Part shown: piece by piece, positions 45,818 through 55,740 of the stretch
Layout of the letters: every line of letters begins with the position of its first letter
How positions within the stretch are numbered: position 1 is the first letter of the stretch
Assembly (NCBI RefSeq): GCF_014863545.1
Contig: NZ_CP062260.1
Span: forward strand, 3,844,001-3,908,000
Reading direction: 5' to 3'
From: Paenibacillus sp. JNUCC32
GTDB lineage: Bacteria; Bacillota; Bacilli; Paenibacillales; Paenibacillaceae
DNA length: 64,000 bases
Notes under the pieces: generated by a model
Told to the model about the DNA's origin: nothing
Database searches by the model: none
The model's input: the letters and a program-made list of their open reading frames with translations, nothing else
Made by a program: the position numbers and the translations under genes

Positions 45818-45853
45818 AAAAATGCCCTGAGCTGATTGCTCAGGGCATTTTAT
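45818..45853. terminator. Bidirectional terminator between the permease gene and apt
   Basis: AAAATGCCCTGAGC and GCTCAGGGCATTTT are perfect inverted arms, with TTTTATTATTT on the plus strand and TTTTCTG on the minus strand. Confidence 0.92.
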
Positions 45854-45887
45854 TATTTCCCGGGAAAATCAGGAAGAATAGTGTCGT

Positions 45888-46403
45888 TTACTCGTACTGC
45901 ATCAACGTAAATACATCGATGTCATCCAGCTTCGAACGGCCGTTCAAATCCGTCAGCTCGATCATGAAAGCAGCGCCAACAACGTTCCCGCCCAATTGAC
46001 GGATGAGGTTAACCGAAGTCGCAATCGTACCGCCTGTTGCAAGAAGATCATCCGCAATCAATACATTTTGCCCTTTCTCGATTGCATCGGTATGCATCGC
46101 CAAGCGATCTTTACCGTATTCGAGGTCATATCCCACTTCAATCGTTTCGTAAGGCAGCTTGCCGCTTTTGCGAATGGGCGCGAATCCCACGCCAAGCGCG
46201 TAAGCCAGCGGAGCACCCACGACAAATCCACGGGCTTCGGGACCAGCTATCACATCAATTTTGAGATCGGAAACCAAGACCTTCAGTTCCTCGATGGCTT
46301 TGCGATATACCTCACCATTCTTCAGCAGTGTGGTAATATCCTTGAAGCTGATCCCCGCTTGCGGAAAATCGGGAATGACACGAATATAATCTTTAAAATC
46401 CAA
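45888..46403 (-). CDS. apt: Adenine phosphoribosyltransferase
   Basis: A 171-residue Apt. The start is TTG at 46403, six bases after GGAGGAG, giving the usual DFKDYIRVIPDFPQAGI beginning. The PRPP-binding motif VLIADDLLATGGT and AGPEARGFVVGAPLA are intact. It salvages adenine to AMP. It begins 26 bases after recJ, as in many Firmicutes. Confidence 0.95.
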   Translation of the reverse strand: MDFKDYIRVIPDFPQAGISFKDITTLLKNGEVYRKAIEELKVLVSDLKIDVIAGPEARGFVVGAPLAYALGVGFAPIRKSGKLPYETIEVGYDLEYGKDRLAMHTDAIEKGQNVLIADDLLATGGTIATSVNLIRQLGGNVVGAAFMIELTDLNGRSKLDDIDVFTLMQYE

Positions 46404-46429
46404 AATAATCTCCTCCTGTATAGTTGCGG

Positions 46430-48832
46430 TTAAGATACGCCTTTTGTACGGGACGTCATCCACTGGGTTAACTGTTCGGTGCCGGCATGCAGCAGATGCT
46501 GCTCCATATCCGCCAAGTCGCTTAATTCCCGGAAGTGACGGGATGCGTCGAGCGGTTTTTTCTCCGGCTTCGGTACAAAGGTAATTTGTCCCTGGTCACG
46601 CTGAATGAATGCCAATTCTTCAAAGACATCCAGTACTTTGACCAGCATGCGCGATGACAACGAAGTCTGCTTCTGTAGACGTGCTACGACCTCTTTTTCC
46701 GGCATGGGAGCGGACGTCAGTCCAGCAAGTGATACGTACAGCTTCTTAAACTGTTCCCGGTCCGGAATTTGCAGCCGTTCGCGCAGGTTCCGGGTCGGAT
46801 GTAACATAAATATATTGGGAACGGAATGGAAGGCTGACATGAATGCAGCGAGCTGCTCAGCCGTCTCCGGTACATCCAGTACGAACAAAACGGAAATGTC
46901 TTCTTGACTGCCGCTCGCGGCGATTTCATTATCCGGCACGATGCCAGCATTCCTATCATATACCCAAAGGCACATATCATACAATTGACTTTTTATTTCC
47001 GGATGTGAATCTTTTGCGTACACCACCGCGGAACGGACAGCCGGGCACCGCAGATGCGGCTCCAGTTCAGCTCTCCACCTCTGGATCTCCCGGATCGGTT
47101 CTTTGATCCCGCGGTAATCAAACACCTGCTGATAAGGGGCGCAGATATCCTGAATCATGAGCTGCACTTTACGGCTCCCGTTCCATTCATTGACGGAAAG
47201 CTCGCCAAGCACATCCACAACCGAACCCACCGGCAGAATATCGGCAAGATGGCCCCAGCCGAATGAGATCGCATCGATAACCTCCCGCTTTTGCTGCAAA
47301 CGAAGCTTCAGATGTTTCCCTTCTTTGCCGATCTTGCGGACGTCCTTGATGACAACGTCCCGAAAAACGATCTTCGGTACGGCATTCGCCATGCCGAACG
47401 GGCCTAACTGTTCCATCTGTTCCAGAATGGGTACGGATACCTCCGACAAACTGGCTTCCAGGTCCGCTTCGCAAACGGCAATCAGATGCTCTGCATCGAG
47501 CGCATCCTCCGCATATCGATGAAGTCCCTGTTCGAATGCCGCCAAGCGGTCTCGATGGAGGCTCATGCCGGCTGCGGAAGGATGGCCGCCAAAGTGGTCC
47601 ATGACGTCTTTGCAAGAAAGCAAAGCCGCATAGATATCGAATCCCGGAATCGAACGGGCAGAGCCTTTACAGTTTCCCGTTTCGGGATCAATCCCGAGAA
47701 TTACAACGGGGCGGTAAAAGCGCTCCAGGATTTTGGAAGCCACGATGCCGACCACGCCGACATTCCAGCCCTCGCCCGCCAGTACGATAACAGGCGGGAT
47801 CTCCTGCCCTCTCCAGCGGTCTTGAACCATCCCCAGCGCTTCCTGGACGATGTTTTCGACCACTTGCTGCCGATCCTTGTTCAGTCCGTCCAGCTCCCAA
47901 GCAAGGCGCTCTGCCTCTTCCCTGTGCTCCGTTGTAAGCAGCGTAACGGCACGGCCTGCATGGTCCAAGCGGCCGCTGGCGTTAATCCGTGGTGCCATGG
48001 AGAAGGCCACGTTAACGGCCGTCACCTGCTCTACATGAATTCCCGATACCTCAAGCAAGCTGCGGATGCCTTCATACCGCGTTTTTCGCATCGATTCGAT
48101 ACCGTGCTTCACAAGCACCCGATTCTCCCCCGTGAGCGGCATCAAGTCAGCGATCGTTCCGATCGAAACGATCTGGAGCCATTCCTCCGGCGGGTCACCC
48201 ACGAGAGCCTGTGCCAATTTGTAAGCCACGCCTACGCCGGCCAGCCCCTTGAAGGGATACGGGCATGTCGGGATCTTCGGATTGATCAATGCATATGCCT
48301 CAGGCAGCACCTCAGGCGGTTCATGATGGTCGGTGACGATGACGTCGATGCCAAGGCTGTTGGCATACGCGATTTGCTCGACCGCACTAATCCCGGTATC
48401 TACGGTAATCACCAGACTGACCCCTTGCTGATGGGCCCAATCCAGCGCATGATTATGTAAGCCATAACCTTCATTGGATCGGTGAGGGATATAAATATCA
48501 TAAGATGCTCCCAAATAACGCATCAGATGAATCATCAATGATGTGCTGGAAACCCCGTCCGCGTCATAATCGCCGTAGATCAGAATATGCTCCCGATCCT
48601 CCAGCGCTTTGCGGATGCGCGGCACGGCCTCCCGCATTCCCTGCATGAGATAAGGGTCGTGCGTCAGCTCAAACGTTCCATATAAAAATTCCCGGCCAGC
48701 CTCGGCTGATTGTATCCCCCGGGAAGCCATGAGTGAAGCCACGATGGGTGGCAGCGACAAATCATGGGCCAGCCGTTCTGTGATCGTTGACGCTGCCTCT
48801 CGTATTCTCCATTCATATTTGGAATACAGCAC
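46430..48832 (-). CDS. recJ: Single-stranded-DNA exonuclease RecJ
   Basis: An 800-residue RecJ starting with GTG at 48832, behind AAGGTGA. DHH phosphoesterase motifs YGDYDADGVSS, VTDHHEPP and the DHHA1 region with FGGHPSAAGM are present, followed by an OB-like region and the Firmicute-specific C-terminal extension of about 230 residues. It degrades 5' single strands in recombination and repair. Confidence 0.95.
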   Translation of the reverse strand: MLYSKYEWRIREAASTITERLAHDLSLPPIVASLMASRGIQSAEAGREFLYGTFELTHDPYLMQGMREAVPRIRKALEDREHILIYGDYDADGVSSTSLMIHLMRYLGASYDIYIPHRSNEGYGLHNHALDWAHQQGVSLVITVDTGISAVEQIAYANSLGIDVIVTDHHEPPEVLPEAYALINPKIPTCPYPFKGLAGVGVAYKLAQALVGDPPEEWLQIVSIGTIADLMPLTGENRVLVKHGIESMRKTRYEGIRSLLEVSGIHVEQVTAVNVAFSMAPRINASGRLDHAGRAVTLLTTEHREEAERLAWELDGLNKDRQQVVENIVQEALGMVQDRWRGQEIPPVIVLAGEGWNVGVVGIVASKILERFYRPVVILGIDPETGNCKGSARSIPGFDIYAALLSCKDVMDHFGGHPSAAGMSLHRDRLAAFEQGLHRYAEDALDAEHLIAVCEADLEASLSEVSVPILEQMEQLGPFGMANAVPKIVFRDVVIKDVRKIGKEGKHLKLRLQQKREVIDAISFGWGHLADILPVGSVVDVLGELSVNEWNGSRKVQLMIQDICAPYQQVFDYRGIKEPIREIQRWRAELEPHLRCPAVRSAVVYAKDSHPEIKSQLYDMCLWVYDRNAGIVPDNEIAASGSQEDISVLFVLDVPETAEQLAAFMSAFHSVPNIFMLHPTRNLRERLQIPDREQFKKLYVSLAGLTSAPMPEKEVVARLQKQTSLSSRMLVKVLDVFEELAFIQRDQGQITFVPKPEKKPLDASRHFRELSDLADMEQHLLHAGTEQLTQWMTSRTKGVS

Positions 48833-48886
48833 AGGGATTCACCTTCCTTTTCCTGCCTATTTCCTGCTGTCTTAAAAGCTCCGCCC

Positions 48887-49852
48887 TTATTGCGGCAGTG
48901 TCGGCATATCGTTGTCCATCAAGTCATAGTTCGATTTATACGGGTACCCGGGTTCATAAGGCACAACGTGAACCTTGGCATCCGTAACCTGAATAAATCG
49001 ATGGGTCAACAGCTTCCGGATTCGCTCGGCAATTTCCTGAGCTTCCAATACGGACGTTCTCGGATTCACGGTGATTTTCACTTCGATGTTCACGTGGCGA
49101 ATCTGTCCGTATTCTTGAACCTTCAGCTCCTCGATCGTGATCACGCCGTGAACCCGCTGAATCGTATCCATGAACTCGGCTTCGTGTTCATGGCGTTTCT
49201 CCTCCGCAAGCGTGCCGTAAACGGAATGAACGATGAGTATATATCCTTTCCGGACCACGAGACAAGCCACGATAAGAGCCGCTATGGAATCCATGTAGAA
49301 TAGAGGCGACCATTCAAAATAGGAGCCTGCCATGGATAGCGACACGCCGATCAATACCGTTAGCGATGAATATAAGGCAAACCGATGATCAGCCGACAGC
49401 ATTTCGTACCGGGGATCATGCAGTCTTTTCATCTGCCAGCTTTGATATTGGAATACCGCTTCGTTCACCGCCATCGATATGAAAATTGCAAGGAGCGCCG
49501 ATGTGGCCGGCGGCTCGAGGTTATCCGATGCCATGGTCTGGATCGCGGATACCGCAATTTGAATGCCGCCCATGATCAATAACACGGCAAATAAGATCGA
49601 TATGACGGGCTCCGTCGTACTCGAAACGTTCCGTTTGTCCCGCATCGGACTTTTCGTACCGAATATGCCAAGGCTTGGCAACCGGTCCACCAATAAAGTT
49701 ACGGCATTCGCCGCAGAATGCAGGGCATCTCCGATGAGAGCCTTGCTGCCGGATAAGTAACCGGCTATCCCTTTGCACAAGGCTAATGCCAAATCCGTTA
49801 CAATGCCTGTCCATAGGACAGTCTCCGTATGATTCAAGCGTTCATTGCTCAC
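48887..49852 (-). CDS. Cation diffusion facilitator family transporter
   Basis: A 321-residue CDF protein with six membrane segments and a C-terminal cytoplasmic domain (VHGVITIEELKVQEYGQIRHVNIEVKI). GTG at 49852 follows a G-rich run. Metal ligand positions look altered: the helix 2 motif reads D42-A-L-H45-S-A-A-N49 where the last residue is usually Asp, and helix 5 reads D155-H-R-F-A159 where Ala stands for the usual Asp. Transport of zinc, manganese or iron is therefore uncertain. It follows secD/secF and precedes recJ. Confidence 0.85.
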   Translation of the reverse strand: MSNERLNHTETVLWTGIVTDLALALCKGIAGYLSGSKALIGDALHSAANAVTLLVDRLPSLGIFGTKSPMRDKRNVSSTTEPVISILFAVLLIMGGIQIAVSAIQTMASDNLEPPATSALLAIFISMAVNEAVFQYQSWQMKRLHDPRYEMLSADHRFALYSSLTVLIGVSLSMAGSYFEWSPLFYMDSIAALIVACLVVRKGYILIVHSVYGTLAEEKRHEHEAEFMDTIQRVHGVITIEELKVQEYGQIRHVNIEVKITVNPRTSVLEAQEIAERIRKLLTHRFIQVTDAKVHVVPYEPGYPYKSNYDLMDNDMPTLPQ

Positions 49853-49916
49853 TTGAGGCCCCCCTCAATGTCACTGTCGATCCTGTACTCGTCATGCTGC
49901 CTGCTGCTAACTTTAG

Positions 49917-49945
49917 AAAGCCGCGTCGCCTGCGACGCGGCTTTC
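49917..49945 (-). terminator. Hairpin after secF
   Basis: AAAGCCGCGTCG and CGACGCGGCTTT are perfect 12-bp arms. The T tract on the minus strand is short (TTTC), so termination may be partial. Confidence 0.7.
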
Positions 49946-49998
49946 ACTTGTATAGGATCTTCTGATATCTGGACTGCAAACGCCCTTCAGCGGTTTAA

Positions 49999-50916
49999 TT
50001 AAATTTCGATTTTATCTTTGCTTGGCTTCGGCGAATTCGGCTTATTGCTCACGTTGCGGCCTTTAAGAAGGAGCCACAACGGACTTGCGATAAAGATCGA
50101 AGAGTACGCGCCGAATGCCAAACCGATACAAATGGCCAGCGAGAACATCTGGATCGACTCGCCGCCCAAGAGGAGCATGAAGAATGCAGCGATGAATACG
50201 GACAAGGCCGTATAGATCGAGCGCCCGATCGTCTGCGACAAACTTTTGTTAACCAGATCCTTGAGATCCGAGACCCTCTTAATCTTCGCAAACCGCAGGT
50301 TTTCCCGTATCCGGTCAAAGATAACGATGGTATCGTTGATCGAATAACCAATGATGGTCAGGACGGCGATGATGAATGTCAAGTCCACCTCTAATCCAAG
50401 GATGGAGAAGATACTGATGACAACGAAGGCATCATGCAGGAGCGCTACGATCGCTGCAATCGCAAATCGCCATTCAAAGCGGATGCTGACATAAATGATA
50501 ATCCCGATACAGGAAATCAATACGGCATAAATTGCGTTTCGTCCCAGCTCTTTGGCCATCTCGGGATCAACCGTATTAATTTCGAAGGTTGCCTTCTCGT
50601 CCAGCTTCTCGATGCCGGAACGAAGCTTCTGATCCTGATCCTCGGTCAGCACCTCGCTGAATCGGATGTTGACGCGGTCATTACCCGGAGTAACGCTCGC
50701 ATCCTCCCCGATTCCGGCATCCTCTAATACGGTATTGATTTGCTCCGTAGTCAACGGTTTGGAGAGTGAAATGTCCACGTTCGAGCCGGATTGAAAATCA
50801 ACTCCGTAGTTAAGACCGCGAGTCAGGAGAAAAACTAAGCCCAAAATCGTAATTACAATGGATAGTACGTAGAAAATTCTGCTTTTGCCTACGAAATCGA
50901 AGTTCTTAAAGCTCAC
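49999..50916 (-). CDS. secF: Protein translocase subunit SecF
   Basis: A 305-residue SecF with six membrane helices. GTG at 50916 is preferred, nine bases from AAAGGAGC; it overlaps the secD end by 11 bases. It has NYGVDFQSGSNVDIS near the start and the conserved VVISIFSILGLEVDLTFIIAVLTIIGYSINDTIVIFDRIREN region. With SecD it uses the proton-motive force to finish protein export. In B. subtilis SecD and SecF are fused; here they are separate. Confidence 0.95.
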   Translation of the reverse strand: MSFKNFDFVGKSRIFYVLSIVITILGLVFLLTRGLNYGVDFQSGSNVDISLSKPLTTEQINTVLEDAGIGEDASVTPGNDRVNIRFSEVLTEDQDQKLRSGIEKLDEKATFEINTVDPEMAKELGRNAIYAVLISCIGIIIYVSIRFEWRFAIAAIVALLHDAFVVISIFSILGLEVDLTFIIAVLTIIGYSINDTIVIFDRIRENLRFAKIKRVSDLKDLVNKSLSQTIGRSIYTALSVFIAAFFMLLLGGESIQMFSLAICIGLAFGAYSSIFIASPLWLLLKGRNVSNKPNSPKPSKDKIEI

Positions 50917-52156
50917 GAATGTCACGCTCCTTTACGCCATAATGGCTCGGTTTGCGGGCCCAACCGATATTCACAAGCAGATTGAGCAGGAAACGGGAGA
51001 AATAAACGTTCGTGGCAATACTAACGATGATCTCCAAAATCAATACAAGGGCAAAACCTTTTACCGCACCGGTACCGAATCCGAACATGACAGCGGCAAC
51101 GAGAATCGTCGTCAAGTTGGAGTCCATAATGGCGCGCAGGGAGGATTTACCGCCTGATTTCACTGCAGATGGCACGCTTTTGCCTGTCTTGATCTCTTCC
51201 CGAATGCGTTCATAGGTGATAATGTTGGCATCCACCGCCATACCAATACCTAATATAAATGCCGCAATGCCTGGAAGCGTCAACGTAAAGTCAGCCCATA
51301 CGAAAATAAGGATCAGCAGCCATGTGTGCAAAATAAGTGCGAAACTTGCCAGCAAGCCCGGTACGCGATATCGGATAATCATGAACAGCAAAATCGCGAC
51401 GGAAGCGATCAGACCGGCTTCTAAAGTTTTTGTAAGAGATTGCATGCCAAGCGTAGCCCCTACGCTCTGCGAATATTTCTCGACCAGCTTCAGCGGCAGG
51501 GCGCCGAGATTGATCGTATCCCGGATCTGCTTCGCTTCATCAAGCGAGTAGTTCCCTGTAATTTGCGCGGTACCGTCCGTTAATACGGCTCGTACCGTTG
51601 GAGCTGACAGCAATTGGTCGTCCATGAAGATAGCCAGCTCTTGACCGAGAAGACGTTCTGTAATTTCAGCAAACTTCCCTTTGTCCTTCACTTTAATATC
51701 TATCATAGGCTGATTAAGCTGGTCATAGGCTACCGATGCGCCGTTCTCGACGAAATCGTCGCCGCGGAGCTCTATTTTACAGAACTCCTCGCCTTCTTTA
51801 CAGCCGTCATTGCTTCGGAATGTGAGGTTCGCAGGTTCTTTCATTGTTTTTCGAACTTCGGCCTCATCCGTTACGCCCGCCACCTTCAAGCGAATCCGGT
51901 TCGCCCCTTCCGGCGTAACCTCAGGCTCCGATGTTCCCATCGCATCCGCACGCTTTTGCAAGCTCTTTGCGGTTTCCTGCAGCGCTTCTTTGGTAACCTG
52001 CTGCCCTTCCATCAACGGTTCTGCTTCATAAAGGATTTCGAATCCACCCTTCAGATCCAAACCTAGACGGACGTCTTTCAGCAAGCCTGGAGTTGTAACG
52101 GCCATTAAAATAGTGATCACGAGCACGGTTCCGACGAAACTGATAATTCTCTTCAT
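50906..52156 (-). CDS. secD: Protein translocase subunit SecD
   Basis: A 416-residue SecD with the first membrane helix, LGLDLKGGFEILYE at the start of the periplasmic-type domain, a shortened P1 domain, and the membrane half containing GIGMAVDANIITYERIREE. It pairs with SecF, whose start overlaps its stop. The domain outside the membrane is about 200 residues, shorter than in E. coli. Confidence 0.95.
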   Translation of the reverse strand: MKRIISFVGTVLVITILMAVTTPGLLKDVRLGLDLKGGFEILYEAEPLMEGQQVTKEALQETAKSLQKRADAMGTSEPEVTPEGANRIRLKVAGVTDEAEVRKTMKEPANLTFRSNDGCKEGEEFCKIELRGDDFVENGASVAYDQLNQPMIDIKVKDKGKFAEITERLLGQELAIFMDDQLLSAPTVRAVLTDGTAQITGNYSLDEAKQIRDTINLGALPLKLVEKYSQSVGATLGMQSLTKTLEAGLIASVAILLFMIIRYRVPGLLASFALILHTWLLILIFVWADFTLTLPGIAAFILGIGMAVDANIITYERIREEIKTGKSVPSAVKSGGKSSLRAIMDSNLTTILVAAVMFGFGTGAVKGFALVLILEIIVSIATNVYFSRFLLNLLVNIGWARKPSHYGVKERDIREL

Positions 52157-52269
52157 GCCGTCCCTTGTTCCCCCTTTTTACTCAATATTCCTATTATAGC
52201 GATGTCATAAAACCCAGTCAATTTATCAAAATTTGTCGGGCTTATGGATGAACCCTTATATCCGCAAGG

Positions 52270-52308
52270 CAAAAGGGACCTCTTCGATTAATCGAAAGAA
52301 GATCCCTT
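52270..52308 (-). terminator. Terminator overlapping the end of the ComN-like gene
   Basis: AAGGGATCTTC and GAAGAGGTCCCTT pair around the perfect palindrome TCGATTAATCGA, with TTTTG after it on the minus strand. The stop codon at 52288 lies inside the hairpin. Confidence 0.8.
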
Positions 52309-52545
52309 ATATGCTGATATTGTCATATAGTTCATCAAGGCTGTTGCTTTCAAGGACAGAATGTCGTTGACCAATTGGTGGAGGGACGGAACGCCTTCCT
52401 TTTCGTACTTGCTGCTGACACAGTTCCAAATATCGTCGCTCGTCACATACTCGTACCCAATCAAATGCATTTCCTCAACCTTGCTCAAGCATACCATCTC
52501 AATGGTGCTCATCAATTCTTCCTCGCTCATTTGCTCGAGTTCCAT
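52288..52545 (-). CDS. comN: Post-transcriptional regulator, ComN family
   Basis: An 85-residue acidic helical protein (MSEEELMSTIEMVCLSKVEEMHLIGYEYVT) of the family that includes B. subtilis ComN (YrzD), which affects comE mRNA and localises with DivIVA. Its position between secD and spoVB matches the B. subtilis order as I recall it. GAGGAGG precedes the ATG by about nine bases. Confidence 0.8.
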   Translation of the reverse strand: MELEQMSEEELMSTIEMVCLSKVEEMHLIGYEYVTSDDIWNCVSSKYEKEGVPSLHQLVNDILSLKATALMNYMTISAYKGSSFD

Positions 52546-52733
52546 GCATATGGCCTCCTCACTGACTCCCTGTTGTCCCTAAGTTACATTCGACATGACA
52601 TATGGCTTTCCTTCTATTCCTACCATGTCCAGAAAAAAAAGTAAAGTCATCAGATGGGACAGGTAGGGCATATCCATAAGAATAGCCATGTCGTGTCAAC
52701 GTATTCAGCCTTAACCAGGGAGTGGGATGGACA

Positions 52734-54335
52734 GTGAACAAGCAATCGTTTATTAAAGGAACGCTGATTTTACTTGCAGCCGGCATATTAAACCGCCTAC
52801 TCGGTTTTATCCCCCGGATCGCCCTTCCCCGGATCATCGGACCTGAGGGTGTCGGAATTTACCAATTGGGGTACCCCTTCTTTATCGTGCTCGTGACCAT
52901 CATCACGGGCGGTATTCCGCTAGCTATTGCCAAAATGGTCGCCGAAGCGGAAGGTGCCGGGAAGCCTGATGCTTCCAAGCAAATTCTGCATGTCAGCCTG
53001 ATGCTGACGATTACGGCAGGAGCTCTCTTCACGGGACTCAGCCTGCTGCTTGCTCCTTGGGTAACCGGCGTGCTTTTGCCGGACGAGCGTGTATATCAAA
53101 CCTTCATCAGCATGACGCCCATGATGATCATCATTGCCGTTTCGTCGGTCTACCGGGGATATTTCCAGGGCAAACAAAATATGATCCCCTCTGCAAGTTC
53201 CTCCGTTATCGAGACGATAGTCCGAATTATTTGCATGTTGTGGTTTGCGCATCTCCTGATGCCCAAAGGCATCGCTTACGGGGCAGCCGGGGCCATGCTT
53301 GGAACAGCCGTGGGCGAGCTGATTGGCATGATTGCGCTGCTGCTGCAATATTCCGGCGAGGGCCGAAGAACGAACAAACTTTTACCTAAGCCACAAGAAG
53401 CCGTATCTGAAAAAAAAGCGCCGGAAGACTCTTCTTCGAATAAAGGCATCCTGAAGCGGTTATTCGGCATTGCATTGCCTGTAACGGGCGGAAAGATGGT
53501 AGGGTCCTTCTCCTACCTGCTGGAAACGATACTGACCAATCGCAGCCTCGCCATGGCAGGTATCGCGACATCCGTGGCCACCGCCCAATACGGCGCTCTG
53601 CAAGGCATGATCATCCCGCTCCTGCTATTGCCCGGTGCGTTGACCGTTTCACTGGCCATCTCCCTGGTGCCTTCCCTATCGGAGGCAGCGGCCCGCAACG
53701 ACCGGCCTACCATCCATAAGCGAATGAATCAATCCCTTCGGCTGGCTCTTGTCTCGGGAGCTCCGTTTGCCATCATTATGTTTGTCCTGGCTGAGCCGCT
53801 GTGCCTGCTGCTCTACGACAACGCCGAGATTAGCGATATGCTCAAAATCATGGCGCCCTTTGCCTTGTTTCTGTATGTGCAGTCCCCGCTTCAAGCTGCC
53901 TTGCAAGCATTGGACCGCCCGGGACGGGCATTGTTGAATACCTTATTCGGTGCGATCATCAAGATGAGCCTTATCGTATATTTGGCATCCAACCCCGCCT
54001 TCGGCATCATAGGGGCCGTCATTGCCATCATCGTTAACAGCATCGCGGTTACATTGCTTCACGGTTTTAGTCTCTCCAGGCTGATCGGCTTTCGCTTCCG
54101 CCTGCTCGACTATGTCAAAATCGCTGCCGTCATGATCATTATGGGTGCCTGCGTTCTTTACGGGTATAGACATCTTCCGTTCTCGACGACCCCCTGGCTG
54201 CAGTTTTGGACCTCGATCGTGGTTGGCATCCTGGTCTATTTCATCATGATTTTCATGACCAAGCTGGTAACGCCCCGGGATCTGGAACGCGTCCCTGTCG
54301 TCGGTACCTGGTTCAACAAGTTTAGCCGCCGCTAG
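52734..54335 (+). CDS. spoVB: Stage V sporulation protein B (MOP flippase family)
   Basis: A 533-residue polysaccharide-flippase-type membrane protein. GTG at 52734 is chosen from AGGGAG upstream, giving NKQSFIKGTLILLAAGILNRLLGFIPRIALPRIIG, the typical SpoVB/MurJ-like head. About 14 membrane helices follow, and AMAGIATSVATAQYGALQGMIIPLL is a conserved family stretch. SpoVB is needed for spore cortex synthesis. Its end overlaps the convergent DUF421 gene by four bases. Confidence 0.9.
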   Translation: MNKQSFIKGTLILLAAGILNRLLGFIPRIALPRIIGPEGVGIYQLGYPFFIVLVTIITGGIPLAIAKMVAEAEGAGKPDASKQILHVSLMLTITAGALFTGLSLLLAPWVTGVLLPDERVYQTFISMTPMMIIIAVSSVYRGYFQGKQNMIPSASSSVIETIVRIICMLWFAHLLMPKGIAYGAAGAMLGTAVGELIGMIALLLQYSGEGRRTNKLLPKPQEAVSEKKAPEDSSSNKGILKRLFGIALPVTGGKMVGSFSYLLETILTNRSLAMAGIATSVATAQYGALQGMIIPLLLLPGALTVSLAISLVPSLSEAAARNDRPTIHKRMNQSLRLALVSGAPFAIIMFVLAEPLCLLLYDNAEISDMLKIMAPFALFLYVQSPLQAALQALDRPGRALLNTLFGAIIKMSLIVYLASNPAFGIIGAVIAIIVNSIAVTLLHGFSLSRLIGFRFRLLDYVKIAAVMIIMGACVLYGYRHLPFSTTPWLQFWTSIVVGILVYFIMIFMTKLVTPRDLERVPVVGTWFNKFSRR

Positions 54336-55117
54336 TCCCTGTCTTTGCGGTCGATGTAAATACGTCCTTTATGGTCGATGGAGCATAGGAAGATATCCTT
54401 AAAATCCTTGGCTCCGTGGTTTTGAATCTCGTTTTTCAGCCAGAACCTTGTTTTTTCAATCAGTTCAAGGTTTTCGTCCTGCACCTTTCCATCCAATATA
54501 AGCGGAATGGGCAGTCCTTCGTACGTAATTTTATCGTATGGAATATCAACAACGGTAGGGTTTCCTGTTTCGGATTTGGCCTTGGATAAAGCACCTGAAG
54601 AATGAGTGGAGCTTGAGGCGTTGGAAGAACTTGATGAACTATTCGAGCGGTTCGAACCGTTATCCGCATCTTTTGGAATAACGGTGAGCTGGCCGGAAGT
54701 TTCGAGAATCGCAAATTCCACGTCTGCCAAACTGTCGATGTCCTTTCCCCTTAATTGCTGCATCAGATCATCCAGATTGTAGCGAAGCTTTGACATCTCT
54801 TTGCGGTGAAGCTTGCCTCGGGATACCAGTATGCTGGGTTTTCCGTCCGCAAACAGCCGTATGCTTCGATTTTTCAGGCCGATGTAGGCAAGTCCTACCT
54901 GAATGGCAACCAACACGGCGATAGGAGCTAGTCCGTCCCAAATCGGTTTATGGACATCTTCGAGGACAAAAACGGCGATCTCTGCGATCATGACGGATAT
55001 GACCAAATCGAAGATAGACAGCTTTCCGATTTCCCGTTTGCCCATGATTCTCATGGTAACAAAGATAACCACATACATCAGAACGGTCCGCAGAATCAGA
55101 ATAGTCATATGAGACAT
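54332..55117 (-). CDS. DUF421 (YetF-type) membrane protein
   Basis: A 261-residue protein starting at ATG 55117, six bases from GGGAGGG. Three N-terminal membrane helices precede the DUF421 cytoplasmic domain (GKPSILVSRGKLHRKEMSKLRYNLDDLMQQLR, then FAILETSGQLTVIPK). An insertion of about 25 residues, mostly serine and asparagine, separates this from the C-terminal part (VDIPYDKITYEGLPIPLILDG). Family members such as YetF are poorly characterised; some affect germination. Neighbour of spoVB, as B. subtilis yrbG is. Confidence 0.88.
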   Translation of the reverse strand: MSHMTILILRTVLMYVVIFVTMRIMGKREIGKLSIFDLVISVMIAEIAVFVLEDVHKPIWDGLAPIAVLVAIQVGLAYIGLKNRSIRLFADGKPSILVSRGKLHRKEMSKLRYNLDDLMQQLRGKDIDSLADVEFAILETSGQLTVIPKDADNGSNRSNSSSSSSNASSSTHSSGALSKAKSETGNPTVVDIPYDKITYEGLPIPLILDGKVQDENLELIEKTRFWLKNEIQNHGAKDFKDIFLCSIDHKGRIYIDRKDRD

Positions 55118-55310
55118 AAACAATCCCTCCCTAGCTTGTCGAACATTCTCATGTACAGCTATTCTGGCCTGCCGCAGCTCTTCCCATTCGATTACAATTG
55201 ATTAATTAATGGTAATCCTGCAAAACCCGATGCAAAATGTTCAGTTTGTACTATATGTACAGGCTTGGCCATACAATGGAATTATCAAGATTTGTTAAGG
55301 GGGATGATTC

Positions 55311-55700
55311 ATGGAACCGATCCGGCGAGTATTCACTTTCAGGATCACCAATCCGATTCTTTCAGGACTCTTGTATTCTTATTTCTGGATGTTTCTTGGC
55401 GCATTGGCGCTATCCCTGCTGCTGTGGGGCAGCGGACTGGCCGAGGATGATTTATCGTTCTACACGTTTCTGGTACATGCCGTCGCGGCCTTTATTGGGG
55501 GCTGTGTGAGCGGCAAACGCGCAGGTAACAAAGGCTGGTATTATGGCTGCCTGACCGGGCTGGTATATGGGATTACGCTGCTCGTCATCGGCTTTCTAGC
55601 CTTGGATAGTTCCTTGTCACTCGGAGATTTGACGCTGATTGCCACGGTTTTTGCTGCCGGGGCCATCGGGGGAATGTTCGGGGTTAACTTAAAAAAATAA
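55311..55700 (+). CDS. TIGR04086-type four-span membrane protein
   Basis: A 129-residue membrane protein with four hydrophobic segments; the sequence GGCVSGKRAGNKGWYYGCLTGLVYG is typical of the TIGR04086 (YrzE-like) family found beside yajC and spoVB in Firmicutes. A G-rich site lies seven bases before ATG 55311. Function unknown. Overlaps no other gene and ends before a shared terminator. Confidence 0.82.
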   Translation: MEPIRRVFTFRITNPILSGLLYSYFWMFLGALALSLLLWGSGLAEDDLSFYTFLVHAVAAFIGGCVSGKRAGNKGWYYGCLTGLVYGITLLVIGFLALDSSLSLGDLTLIATVFAAGAIGGMFGVNLKK

Positions 55701-55740
55701 AACCTTGCAACGACTTTAGTGCACTTCACGCCCAGTGATA

